DNA of 64,000 nt from Brachypodium distachyon (GCF_000005505.3 NC_016133.3:37289237-37353236); one strand, 5' to 3'. Shown: positions 33,069 to 42,842, numbered from the stretch's first letter. Numbers and translations are program-made. Notes: a model not told the origin generated them from the sequence alone.

Positions 33069-34283
33069 TTAGAGAGAAGAAAATCCTAAGCCTAGTCTGC
33101 AATGTGAGGACTCAGCTAATTGCGATTCTTCAGCCAGTGCCATGTTATAGTTAGCATCCTCCTCCTGATCAATCTCCTCCTTGACACTGGCGGCGATGTC
33201 GGCGTTGACGTCGAACGCGTCGACGAAGGACGCCACCTTCATCTCGTACTCCTTGTGGTCAATCTGGCCGTAGTGCTCCTCCTCGAGCTGATGATGCTGC
33301 CCTGCAAGGCCACCTGAGGACATCATCGGCGCCAGTTCCACCGCCAGCTTGTAGGAATGATCATCAACGGCGTCACAACCGGAGTCGTAATCGAAATGCT
33401 GCATGACGTCGACGTTGATGTCGACGCTGCCCGGCTTGTTGCTGCTGGCGTCTTCGGCGGCCCCGGCGCCGTTATTCTTCGTCTCGTAGTAGAAATAGTC
33501 GTACAGCTGTTGTTGTTGCTGGTGCTGCTGTTCGCCGTGATCTTGCGCATGCGGGCTGTTGTTGTTGTTGCCGTGATCGGCATTGTTGTCGTCACGTATG
33601 GCTTCTTGGCCGACGTAGAGCGTGTCGATGTCGACGACGGCGTCCATTGCGAGGCTGGGCTGGTGGTGGTTGGAGGACGTGACCTCGAGATCGAGGTCGG
33701 CGGCGTCCATGACGTCAGGAGGCGGCACGCCGGAGGCCGCGGCGGCGGCGGCCTGGCGGCAGAGTTCGAGGTGGTGGAGCAGGGCGGCGAGCTCGGCGGA
33801 CTCGAGCTCGAAGGTGTTCTCCAGATCGAGGATGATGCGGTAGCAGCCGCCGACGGGGTCGATCGCGCGCATCTCGGCCTGGTAGATGAGCGCGTTCATG
33901 GCGGCGTCGCAGAGCTCCGGCTTGATCCGGCGGAGCGTCTTGAGGATGTTGCTGACGCCGAAGAGACGGTGCGCGTTGAGGAAGCGGCGCTGCTGGTCCG
34001 CCGGGAAGTATGGCGCCAGCGGGCAGTCCGGGTTGCACTTGCGCCGTTGGTACTTGCACGCCGCGCAGGCCTGGTTCGTCGACGACGATCCACCGCCTCC
34101 GCCGCCGCCGCCACCGCCTGGGTTGTTGTTGTTGGGGCCCGGGCGCGCGGTGCTGTGGCTGGGAAGATGATGGTGGTGAGGCTTGGGGTTGTTGGCGTTG
34201 GTGTTGTTGGTGATGGTGGAGGAGGAAGGGTTGCTGGTGATGGTAATATGGAGGGAGGAGGCGGCGGAGGAGGGGGAGGTCAT
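33069..34283 (-). CDS. LOB-domain (LBD) transcription factor, 404 aa
   Basis: A nuclear plant-specific DNA-binding protein. A low-complexity N-terminus (Asn, His and Gly runs) precedes the LOB domain at about 71-175. Its zinc-binding C block CAACKYQRRKCNPDC has C73-x2-C76-x6-C83-x3-C87. The GAS-type block contains FLNAHRLFGVSNILKTL, followed by a leucine-rich helix (LENTFELESAELAALLHHLE). The long acidic and glutamine-rich C-terminus (HQQQQQLYDYFYYE and others) may be an activation region. The domain wording CKYQRRKC and FLNAHRLFGVSNI resembles the SIDECAR POLLEN/LBD22/LBD27 group from memory; the orthology should be tested. Single ORF here; many LBD genes have one intron in or after the domain, and none is needed. 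Confidence 0.92.
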   Translation of the reverse strand: MTSPSSAASSLHITITSNPSSSTITNNTNANNPKPHHHHLPSHSTARPGPNNNNPGGGGGGGGGGSSSTNQACAACKYQRRKCNPDCPLAPYFPADQQRRFLNAHRLFGVSNILKTLRRIKPELCDAAMNALIYQAEMRAIDPVGGCYRIILDLENTFELESAELAALLHHLELCRQAAAAAASGVPPPDVMDAADLDLEVTSSNHHQPSLAMDAVVDIDTLYVGQEAIRDDNNADHGNNNNSPHAQDHGEQQHQQQQQLYDYFYYETKNNGAGAAEDASSNKPGSVDINVDVMQHFDYDSGCDAVDDHSYKLAVELAPMMSSGGLAGQHHQLEEEHYGQIDHKEYEMKVASFVDAFDVNADIAASVKEEIDQEEDANYNMALAEESQLAESSHCRLGLGFSSL

Positions 34284-34800
34284 TGCGGCGGCAATGGCGA
34301 CGGAGGGGACGGACGTAGCTGGCTGGCTTGGCTGGGCGGGCTAGCGAGGACGGAGGCGTCGGTGGAGGGGTGGCCCGGGCGACTTCGTAGGAATAGGAGA
34401 GCCCACGGGAGCTGGCGATGCCATTAGTTAGGAATTAGCTCGGCGATGCCTATTAAAAGGGATCCATGCAAGGGAACTGGCATGCAGCTCAAGCTGGATC
34501 CATTCAAGGGCGGACGACCCGGTAGTGCAAGGTAGGGCGACCGCCCTACCTTGATTTTTGCTTCAGTTACGAATTGGCGAATATTAAGGAGATGAAACGG
34601 GGAGCCAGAGGGCGGGATCTTTTCGTGAGGTGACGGTAGATACCTGCGGTGGAGGCGCTCGCACGAGGAGGAAGACGAGAGACGGAGCGAAGGGGCAGGG
34701 GCGCTGCTCAGCAGCGGGATGGGAAGGGAGGGGTGGCCGCGCTCGCTCGAAGAGGAAGACAAGCGAGGGTTTCCAAGTCTGTCTGACCTCGTCCTTTCGA
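34284..34800. other. 5' flank of the LBD gene
   Basis: Contains a short TE-like sequence GGGCGGACGACCCGGTAG and CAGTTACGAATTGG near 34510-34575, with a related copy near 38815-38875. No gene. Confidence 0.35.
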
Positions 34801-35030
34801 ATTCCACCTTATCCTCGTCCTTTCCCATTTCACACACTGCGGCCCCATCCCAAATCATCTGCGTGGCGATGGTTTTCATCTTCTCCCTTTTAGTGCCGTC
34901 CTTGCCGGCAACCACGGGCCAAAGTCGTTTTTTTTTTCTCTGAATCTCGCATCTCTCTCTCCGCTAGTGTTGCTGCCGCCAGCAACCGCCGTCGTCGACA
35001 GTCATCTCTCACATCCTGATCTGTTTCCAT
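34800..35030. repeat. dispersed repeat, copy A
   Basis: Shares about 230 bp, in the same orientation, with 37385-37625. Common words are CCACGGGCCAA, CTCGCATCTCTCTCTC, CGCTAGTGTTGCTGCCGC and CAGTCATCTCTC. Family unknown. Confidence 0.65.
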
Positions 35031-35147
35031 TCTTTTCGTTGTTAATTCGACATGTTCAAATCGATTGTGTTGGAGAAATTGCTGGAAGGATTCCATTGTT
35101 ACCCGTAATGGTTAAGCCTAATATAATCTCACTGATTAGTTCTTTTT

Positions 35148-36695
35148 TCTACCCTAATAATAAAGGGAGGAAGACTTCCTTCGTCGTTTGGCGCGTGCGC
35201 ATATTTGCAATTTACCCCTTCCTTTTTTAATAAAATCAACGCAAAGTCCAAACTCCATACGGAACTGTGAATTATTCCGTAAAAACTGGGCTTTTGTGCA
35301 ATTTTGCACTCTCTCCTACGGTCCGCCATGGAGCAACGCCCGAGTTCGCCTCTGTTCCGGCGCCGACGGCGGCCGCCCGCCATGGACGACCTCCCCGCGA
35401 CCATCCCGCCCCACCTGGACCCTCGTAGACCCCGTTCTCGCCTGAATCGAGGCCGGCGGCGCTCCGCCCAGACCCCACGGGCTCCCACGTGGACACGGCG
35501 ACGATGCGCGGGCATGGACAGGAGGAGCGGCGGCGGCGCAAACGGGCGCCAGCGGCTGCAGCGCACGCCGGCGGGAGCAGCAGTAGCACGCACGGTCAGG
35601 GCCGGACCAGGGGAGAGCGGTGGCGGCGCGCACGGGATGCGGGGCGCGCGATGGGGCAAGCGACGGCTGCCGGGTGGGCAGAGGCGCACGCAGACGGCGG
35701 CGGCTCGGTGTGAGGGGCGAGCCGGCGACTCCTCGCTGGGAAGGGGACGAGCAGAGGAAGAAGATGGGAAAGAACAGTTACTTGGTAAAAAAAAAGCTTC
35801 ACACAACTAGAGAGAGACCTCAAAGCTCTGACCCACCGGCAGAGTTCCCTGCTGTCACGTTAAGAGTCGTCCCCCTCCAAACAGAGTGTCGCACGATTTT
35901 TTCCTAAAAAATTCTGTCTTCCAGGGAACCTGTTAGAGAATTAGAGATGCTTTTGGATGTTCAATTTAGTCTTAGCTCTTGAGTTTGTCGTCATGATCGT
36001 CGTTTACTGGAGAGCTACGTTTTGTGTGAGCTACTGATGCAACATGGTTGTCGCGGACTAGGAACTTTGTTTGTTCAGTGGATAGTGCAGAGTGCAATTT
36101 CTTCGGTTGACTTAGTCTAATGAAAAACGATCCACTCAAATTGCAATTAAGAGTACGGAACACACAGAAGACATCACATTAACAACGCAATGGTGTTTCT
36201 TTTGTTTTTCTAAACTTGTTTTAGGTAAATACTCCCTCCGTCCCAATTAAGTGATGCAATATTACATGTATCTAAACACTTTTCGGTATAGATACATTCA
36301 TATTTAGTCAAATTTGAGTCATTTAATATGGAAAGAAGGGAGTACATTACTAGGCACAATTAATAAAAATGATTTTGACATCAGTATGAAAGTTATGGAC
36401 GAGCAAAGTATTGTTTGGGCTAAAATGCATATGGTTTCTTTAGTTTTGTGTTTTCTTCATGTGTTCTAAATGCTAGGTCCATAAAAACTTTTGATCATAA
36501 TGGGAAATAGAACACCTTCTGGCAGACAACACACATGCCATGCTTGACTTTATATATATGAAGTAAATGACACTTTGGTTCCTACACATTGTTCCGTGCA
36601 TTTTGATTAAAGTTATGTTGTTGATCTTTTATGTAACATGAATTTTCATGTTCAAATGTTTAATAGTCCGTGGCAACGCATGGGCATTGTACTAG
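35148..36695 (+). mobile_element. probable non-autonomous Helitron, ~1.55 kb
   Basis: Starts TCTACCCTAATAATAAAG and ends CCGTGGCAACGCATGGGCAT TGTACTAG followed by T. The near-terminal CCGTGGCAACGCATGGG palindrome and CTAG-3' end are typical of grass Helitrons, and there are no inverted ends or TSD. No Rep/helicase. The GC-rich 35300-35720 section has long overlapping ORFs on several frames that are compositional. The base 5' of the element is T where A is usual, which lowers confidence. A Stowaway is nested at 36232. Confidence 0.6.
36232..36342. mobile_element. Stowaway MITE, 111 bp, inside the Helitron
   Basis: Ends CTCCCTCCGTCCCAATTAAG and, inverted, ATATGGAAAGAAGGGAG, flanked by TA (36230-36231 and 36343-36344). 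Confidence 0.9.
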
Positions 36696-37384
36696 TCTAG
36701 AATAAGAATTGCAGTTCGGTTTATATGGTCTTTATCTCTAAAATTATTGTCCATCGTGAAAATTTCAGTTCAGATCTTGTTGTTGATTAGAAAATTGGAT
36801 TGGAATTGATGCATATGCTTTGAGATTTTGTAGGATTGAAATTTCCTCAACAAGAGAATTTTGTGTTTGCTAACTCCACTCTTCAGTTCAAATGAACTTC
36901 ATTACTATCCTATAAAAATCTCTAAATACTCATCTTGTTCAATAATGAAATTGGGGGCTAGCTCCTTTTACTTGAAAAAACTCTTCACAGTTCAAATTAG
37001 TACTACAACTATTTTGTTCAAGTGTTGGTTTCGATGTCATCATGTACAGTTTTTTATCCGTATATTGTGCTAAAATATTCCTTGTTAGTTCTCAGAGCTG
37101 TGAGACGTGGTTTGCAAAAAGTGACCAGACTTGGGCCAAAAGAACACTGCAACTGGACCAAACACGGGGTTCACCTGGACATGAACATGTCAGACTTGAG
37201 CCAAATCCGGTCAGTCCGACATTGAATGTTAATGCCTGGTTCGCCAACCCGGGTGAGACACGATGCTCTACGAAAAGCCTAACCTGCGTGTACTAAAAGG
37301 AATAGACGAACCTGGGCAGGACAATGCCGAGACCGATGGCATTGATACCTAGACCCCTAAATCACTAGACTTGACTCGAGTTTT
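36696..37384. other. intergenic
   Basis: AT-rich then GC-richer sequence with short ORFs and no recognisable domain. Confidence 0.35.
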
Positions 37385-37535
37385 CGTTCTTTTCCCACTT
37401 CACACCTTGTTTCCCACCCCCACCCAAACCATCTATGTGGCGACGATTCTCTCGCTGGCCATGTCCTTCTCCCTCTAGTGCTACCGCTGACAACAACCAC
37501 GGGCCAACGCCGTTCCTTTTCCCTCCATGACCCTC

Positions 37536-37576
<41 letters not shown>

Positions 37577-37625
37577 CTAGTGTTGCTGCCGCAAGCAACC
37601 ACCGTCGTTCGCAGTCATCTCTCCC
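37385..37625. repeat. dispersed repeat, copy B, with an expanded CT microsatellite
   Basis: Related to 34800-35030. The CT run at about 37540-37573 is much longer here than in copy A. Confidence 0.65.
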
Positions 37626-37894
37626 AGCATGTTCCTCCCTCTCAGCGTGTGGGGCACCAGCAAGTACAGGAGCAGGTAGAAGGCGCCACCGACAAAGGCC
37701 ATTTGAGGTCTCAGAGTCTTCCCTGATCCCCTCGGTTCAGACCTCTCCCCGTTTCTCCGACCTGGTGACCAGGGTGCCAAATATCTATGGATGTGTCCGT
37801 ATCTCAAGTGCTTGATTTTTTTAAGCAAAAATTTTCATCTTAGTCGATAGTATCAGAGCCACTCCCTTCTCTTTTGTTATGAATCTTAAAGAAC

Positions 37895-37975
37895 AACGTA
37901 GATCCAACGGCTGAACAATCAACTTATCCCTAACAAAAGTCATGTGATTTAGATATAGCAAATCTGAATATCTAT
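37895..37975. mobile_element. partial MITE of the 15143 family
   Basis: Only one end is present: ATCCAACGGCTGAACAATCA, then AAAAGTCATGTGATTTAGAT ATAGCAAA. Confidence 0.4.
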
Positions 37976-38152
37976 TTTTTAAGTATGTAAGTATGTAGAT
38001 GTTTCTGGAACCAAAAAATATATAAAAATATATATAACTATATATTTACTCTTATAAAGAACTAATTTGATAATCCACCTCCATGTATTTTATCATTCTG
38101 TAAAACATTGGATTATTAGAAAGATATATATCATTAAGATTATTACTCATTT

Positions 38153-38690
38153 AACATCTTCTATACTGAGATATACCGTGAGATCTGTAATATGATTCGT
38201 GATCTCGCAACGAATCTCTTGACCTAAAAAAAGTGTCCTTTCTCGATACATAACATTGTATAAGTCAACCCAAGTCGCTTCTTCATCTCCGGAAATCTGG
38301 TAAGGTACTTTTGGAACACCAATGGGCATATTAGATTAATATTATTAAATTTAAGTAAGAAAACTATACTTTAATATGGAAACGTAAGAATGGAAATCTA
38401 TACTTATATACAATGTGACATTGTACTTGCATGAGTTCAGATAGTATAACCTGCTTGTGAGCATTTCAAATATAAAAGTGGATCCCAAAAAACAAAAGAA
38501 AATTCACCCATACAAATATTGAATGTAAAAAAACAAAACATTATATAATAATTATTAAAAAAATACAAACTAAACACATTAGAATGCATTTTTGCAGTCA
38601 TAAAATAAACATCGAATGTTATATGTCTGATATACGAATTCGCCTCACCTCATCGTATTTTTGTGCTCCGCCTTTGGATCCATTGTTTAG
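38153..38690 (-). pseudogene. clpP: nuclear insert of plastid DNA: 5' part of clpP and its upstream spacer
   Basis: On the minus strand 38329-38155 encodes [40 protein letters not shown] and [18 protein letters not shown], the N-terminus of plastid ClpP of grass type. Homology stops abruptly after SIED; the frame runs VK-stop into unrelated sequence, and the protease domain with its Ser-His-Asp triad is absent. The AT-rich region to the right (to about 38690) looks like plastid intergenic sequence upstream of clpP. It cannot make a functional protease; it is an NUPT. The right boundary is estimated. Confidence 0.82.
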
Positions 38691-38699
38691 TTACCCGTT

Positions 38700-39257
38700 G
38701 AGAAATGTCGTTGTACTGCGTGAGATGTACGTACGTGGTGGCAGGAGATCGGTGCATGCCAGTAAGGATCAATGGAAAGAGTAGTGGGTGGCTCTCAGCT
38801 CTTACAATTGCGGGTCACGGGCGGAGGACCCGGTAGGATTTGTGCCTCAGTTACGAATTGGGGGTGATTAAGGACGCGAGGTTGGCAAGGAGAGATCCGG
38901 GCCTCCAGGCCTCGGCCCACGTCAGAGAAAAAAGTCTTATGATTACTGTGATGTAATTTGTTTTTATGTCAAAGAAAAAAAGTACATTTTTCGTCTGAAA
39001 ACTTTGCCTATTTCCTCATTCTTTTAACGACGGCTCATTCAACTTTTTTCGATTTCTTTACATAATAGAATTTTTATTCGTGTAAACTTTGTATATTTCC
39101 TTATTCTTTTAACCATGGCTCATTAGTTTTCTTCAATTTCTTTTTGACGTCGTTTCCAATACAGATTTAGTCAACTTAGTAGCAACGAGTTGGACCTCTC
39201 GTGGCGATGTGGTTGAAAATATTTTTGTTGTCTGCACTTAAGTGAGATAAAACTCAC
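38700..39257. other. intergenic
   Basis: Holds the second copy of a short GGGCGGAGGACCCGGTAG and CAGTTACGAATTGG repeat near 38815-38875 (first near 34510). No gene. Confidence 0.35.
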
Positions 39258-39530
39258 CACTACAAAAACCGTTACTACTGCAAGCTCACCCCTGATGCAG
39301 TAATAAAAAAGCGTCAGGACAAATGTACACATCTGACACGTTTTATAAAGCGTGTCAAAGGTAGCAACTGGGAAGACGCGGCAACAAACAAATCTGACAC
39401 TCCATCGCAAGAAGCGTCAAAGAAATTGTACACCTTTGACGCGTGCGCACTACTGACGCTTGTTTACTTAAGGCATGTCAAGAGAGTGTTACACAGCTCC
39501 GACGCTTGCTACGCTTGTTTACATCTATTT
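39258..39530. mobile_element. CACTA transposon end, right end not found
   Basis: Begins CACTACAAAAACCGTTACTA, followed by repeated subterminal motifs of the TCTGACAC/GCGTCA type in both orientations (e.g. AAGCGTGTCAAAGG, GACGCGTGCGCAC, GACGCTTGTTTAC). No TAGTAGTG-type partner is present downstream, so it is truncated or a solo end. It differs in subterminal repeat from the 5723 element. Confidence 0.65.
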
Positions 39531-39984
39531 TTCCTCAGAACTACCATTTTTAATCCTATTTGGCTTTCTGGTCGGGCTTCCGGCATAAAAGATACTGAGG
39601 CTGGCCTGGGATATCTAGCTTCGGACCGGGGCGCCGCCTATGACCAGGTCTACTGCTTGCATGTTTATGTTCTGCATCTATATCGAGGTGCGGTGAAATC
39701 AGACCTGGGCATTCTTGGGCCGGGTTTCAGGATGGGCTTTGCAAAGCCCGACGGGAAAATCCTAAACCCGAAAAAACCATCATTTTCACATTAGAATATC
39801 ATTTTTGGGATAAAAATGTTTTTATACCATTTTTTAGAAAAATAATATTTATTTATTTTGGGTTTTTTTGGCCATGCTTTGGACAGGAAACAATGTCCGG
39901 GCCTGGCCCGGAACGCCGGGCTTCAGTTTTAACGTGGCTTATGAAGAAAATAATAAACAACAGATAACCATCAAAAAAGGAAAA
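39531..39984. other. intergenic, unclassified TE-like sequence
   Basis: GGGCTTTGCAAAGCCC and GGGCCTGGCCCGG palindromic words suggest a degraded element, but no ends were found. Confidence 0.3.
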
Positions 39985-40178
39985 CGATTTTGTTATATCT
40001 AAGTCTCACGATAGTTACAGATAAGTTGATTCATCGGCCATTGGGTATGATCTATATTTTAACATTCGAATGTACGATAAAAAGGGAAGAGTGAGATAAC
40101 ATCCAAATAATAATCCAACGACTCTAATATGTTAACTGAGATTTAAATTTTTTCTTTAAAAATCAGGCGACCGGAATG
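39985..40178. mobile_element. MITE, same family as 15143, copy 5
   Basis: Left GATTTTGTTATATCTAAGTC and right TTAAAAATCAGGCGACCGG, with internal AATCCAACGACTC. Confidence 0.55.
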
Positions 40179-40705
40179 CCAAGAAAAAATCGAGCAAAAG
40201 CCGGAAAACAGAGACACGAAGACAGAGAAAGCAATGGGAAAAGAGGGTCTAATGCGTCAAACCGGACTAACCAACGAACGATGTTAACCATGGGCATGTC
40301 ACGTGCATGCTGTTACCTAGAAGGCTAGAATAGTGAATAGTTAATCCGGCAGGAAAGGACACACCAGAGTTTAAACATAGTTAAATCCACGGGGGAATGT
40401 TCTCGCAGGTTGCTGCTGCGTGAAACAGCCGAGCCAGTTAAAATTTAATTAACGTCCAACTTGCATGAACTACACGTGCTTAACAACCCCAAATCAACTC
40501 CTTTCGTACGCGACAAGCACAAATCAAGCCCCTTTGTACGCGTAAAGAGAGTATCATACAATCTTTCTTGTGCTTTTCTCGAGCACATATACGTGTTCCC
40601 ACTCACCTTTTCCTTTCTTTATGCATGGTGAAATGGACGGGCAGGACGGCAGAAACAACAAGAAGGAAGCTGTCGCTGTACACGCCATCCCCATAGTCCA
40701 GTGTG

Positions 40706-40713
40706 TATATATA
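40706..40713 (+). promoter_or_regulatory. TATA box of the second DUF4408/DUF761 gene
   Basis: TATATATA about 180 bp upstream of the ATG at 40892, followed by a C/T-rich probable start region and a 5'UTR. Confidence 0.55.
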
Positions 40714-40891
40714 CAGTACACTGCACTCTCAGTTCTCACCACCTCATCTGCCCTTGCCGTCTCCACTGAAGCGCGCAGCAGCAGCAGCATCTCGTTGCAA
40801 AATCTTTGAGAGAGCAGCTGGTCAACAAGAGTCAAGAGCGACCCAGAAGGAAGGCCAAGAGGTGTTGGATCGGTAAATTAAGATCCGATCG

Positions 40892-41530
40892 ATGGCGGCG
40901 GAAATGTCGTGGTGTTGGGGGGTGGTGTCGTCGTGGCTTCTCAGCCCCGGCGCGGCGTGGTTCCTCTTCTTCAACGCCATCGTGGGCGCCGTGGCCGTCT
41001 TGTCATGGGGCGCGGGCGCCCACCACCAGGCCGGCGAGGGGAGTACGGCGGCGGCGTTGGCCGCCAGGCGGAGGAGGCTGACCCGGAGCGCGTCGTCCAT
41101 GGTGATGGAGCGCCTCCGGTCCATGTCCACCGCCGTGTTCCCTTCCTTCCACGTGCAAGAGTACAACCCGTTCCAAGAAGCAGAAGCAGAAGCAGAGGAG
41201 ATCGTCAGGCTGCAGGCGGTCAGTATGGTGAAGCCGGATCCAGATGTGGTACCAATGGCGTGCGCGGCTGCTGCTGCCGCTACGGTGGAGAGGGGGAGGA
41301 AAAAAAGCGAGCCGGAGAAGGCGCCGGAGGAGTTTGAGTTTCCCTTTGTTGTGTGCGCCGAGCGGTGCCGGCGCGCGTACGGGGACGAGGCGGAGGAGAA
41401 GGCGGAGGTGAACGCGCGGGCGGAGCGGTTCATCCGGCAGTTCCGGGCGGATCTCAAGCTGGAGCGGATCAACTCCATCCTCCTCAACAGAAGCCGCTGC
41501 GCCGGCGCCGGCACCGGTACGGTAGCTTAG
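40892..41530 (+). CDS. DUF4408/DUF761 protein, 212 aa, paralog of the 28675 gene
   Basis: Same architecture as the gene at 28675-29436: MAAEMSWCW start, hydrophobic anchor LLSPGAAWFLFFNAIVGAVA, RRRRLTRSASSMVMERLRSM, an acidic and Ala-rich linker, and the DUF761 motif AERFIRQFRADLKLERINSI followed by a short tail. Single exon. It is expected to be membrane-anchored; no biochemical activity is known for the family. The shared termini and the more diverged middle indicate paralogy. Antisense and +1 ORFs over the same stretch are GC-driven shadows. Confidence 0.87.
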   Translation: MAAEMSWCWGVVSSWLLSPGAAWFLFFNAIVGAVAVLSWGAGAHHQAGEGSTAAALAARRRRLTRSASSMVMERLRSMSTAVFPSFHVQEYNPFQEAEAEAEEIVRLQAVSMVKPDPDVVPMACAAAAAATVERGRKKSEPEKAPEEFEFPFVVCAERCRRAYGDEAEEKAEVNARAERFIRQFRADLKLERINSILLNRSRCAGAGTGTVA

Positions 41531-41799
41531 CCTTCCACCGGACCGCCGGCGCGCTTTGAGAGCTGCTTTTGTTGTCGTGTTTACTCGGTAGAAAATCGAT
41601 TGATTCGTGTGTTCAGAGATCGGTACTTGTTCGATTCGATCTTGCTGGCTCCTTCTCTGTGCACAGCCGCGCCTCTATTCGGCTTCTTGCCCAAGCCCGT
41701 GCATCGCTAATATGGGCGCCTCCATTGGGCTTCCTTCCCAAGCCCATGTATGGCTAGCCCATGTCTCCGAGCATCGTGGGCTCGTGCGGAAGTTTGTTT

Positions 41800-41855
41800 A
41801 TCTGACAGATGTTTTCCCCTCAAAAAATAAAAATAAAGAAATCTGACAGATGTTT
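41800..41855. repeat. 15-bp direct repeat flanking a 26-bp A-rich microinsertion
   Basis: ATCTGACAGATGTTT at 41800-41814 and 41841-41855, separated by TCCCCTCAAAAAATAAAAAT AAAGAA. A further CTCAAAAAA follows the second copy. Confidence 0.75.
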
Positions 41856-42050
41856 CTCAAAAAAGGGCCAAGGAAGAACTGTGGGTGCAGTAGAAAAACT
41901 AAAGCGAGGAAACCAATCGTTGCTCGGGGAAACATTTTGGGCTCCGTATATTACACCGGTAGTGGGCCTAAATACGACGAGCCAAACAGGCAGTGGATTG
42001 ACTGTCGACTCATGGCCGTCAAACCACATTCTTATCTGCTGCAATTCTAT

Positions 42051-42720
42051 CCTAGCCCTAGCCACCAGGAGCCAGGCGGAACCCTAGCTGCCAGGAGCCT
42101 TCGGATTTGGTTCCCCTCGTCTCTGACCGTCTAATCGGCAGTCGGAGACGAGGGGAACCATAGATCAACGTCTGGCTGCAGTTTGTCTATCTTTTTTGTG
42201 AGGTTTTGTGTCCTCACGACAGCGTCTTGGTGGAGGAGGCGACATCGTATGGAATAATAGTCTCCCGACTCCATCCTCTTCCTGGCGTAGTCAACGCGAT
42301 CTACTCCATGGAGCTAGCGGATCTCACGGTTTGTTTTTTCCTTATTTTGGTTTTTTTTCTAGTCGGTTCGGCGACGAATCAGCAGATCAACAACCTGCCT
42401 TGCAAGGAGTGTGTCCCCATCCAGAGTGCGTTCAACGATATTAGCTTCTCATTGGTTGCGGTGAGCGACTCATGCGGCTATTCAAAACCTATAAGGTTAG
42501 TCCAGCTTGTGCAGCTTTGGTCTTCTGCAATTTCATCACCGGAAATATGAAGAGTTTTTAAGATACGGATGACGGATCAAGAATTGTTTACTTCAAAGAA
42601 TCTTGATGTAACTTTTAGTTTCATTAGGGTTTTTTGTTATTGGTTTTCGTTTCAATTTCGATCGCTTGTACTTTGTTTATGAATCAATAAAAGCCGGATG
42701 TTTCTCAAAATAAAATAAAA
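42051..42720 (+). mobile_element. non-autonomous retroposon, ~670 bp, A-rich tail
   Basis: Flanked by TCTGCTGCAATTCTAT (42035-42050) and TCTGCTGCAACTCTAC (42721-42736), 14 of 16 identical. The 3' end has an AATAAAAGCCGG signal-like stretch and the tail TTTCTCAAAATAAAATAAAA. No RT. A short ORF at 42206-42550 has no domain. It may be a deleted LINE (5' and 3' UTR only) or a processed transcript copy. Confidence 0.65.
42109..42159. repeat. perfect 15-bp inverted repeat (hairpin)
   Basis: GGTTCCCCTCGTCTC (42109-42123) is matched by GAGACGAGGGGAACC (42145-42159), with partial pairing in the loop. It lies near the 5' end of the retroposon. Confidence 0.8.
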
Positions 42721-42721
42721 T

Positions 42722-42842
42722 CTGCTGCAACTCTACCTCTCAAAAAAAAACTGCTGCAACTCTCTTTTCTAAAAAAAGAAGTCTGCTGCAAACTCTCATG
42801 ATCTCGTCTCAAAAAAAGAAAAGAAAAAGCTCTCATGATCTC
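42722..42842. repeat. chain of target-site-like repeats separated by A-rich tails
   Basis: CTGCTGCAACTCT at 42722-42734, 42751-42763 and (with one extra A) 42783-42796, separated by ACCTCTCAAAAAAAAA and CTTTTCTAAAAAAAGAAGT. Then CTCTCATGATCTC at 42793-42805 and 42830-42842 is separated by GTCTCAAAAAAAGAAAAGAA AAAG. Confidence 0.8.

Noticed and set aside
33357..34427. 356-codon plus-strand ORF over the LBD gene
   Set aside because: Low-complexity Val/Gly translation of the antisense strand; the LOB domain on the minus strand is unambiguous.
35129..35806. 225-codon minus ORF and 168-codon plus ORF in the Helitron
   Set aside because: Arg/Pro/Ala-rich in every frame, no domain; kept only as a possible captured fragment in the findings.
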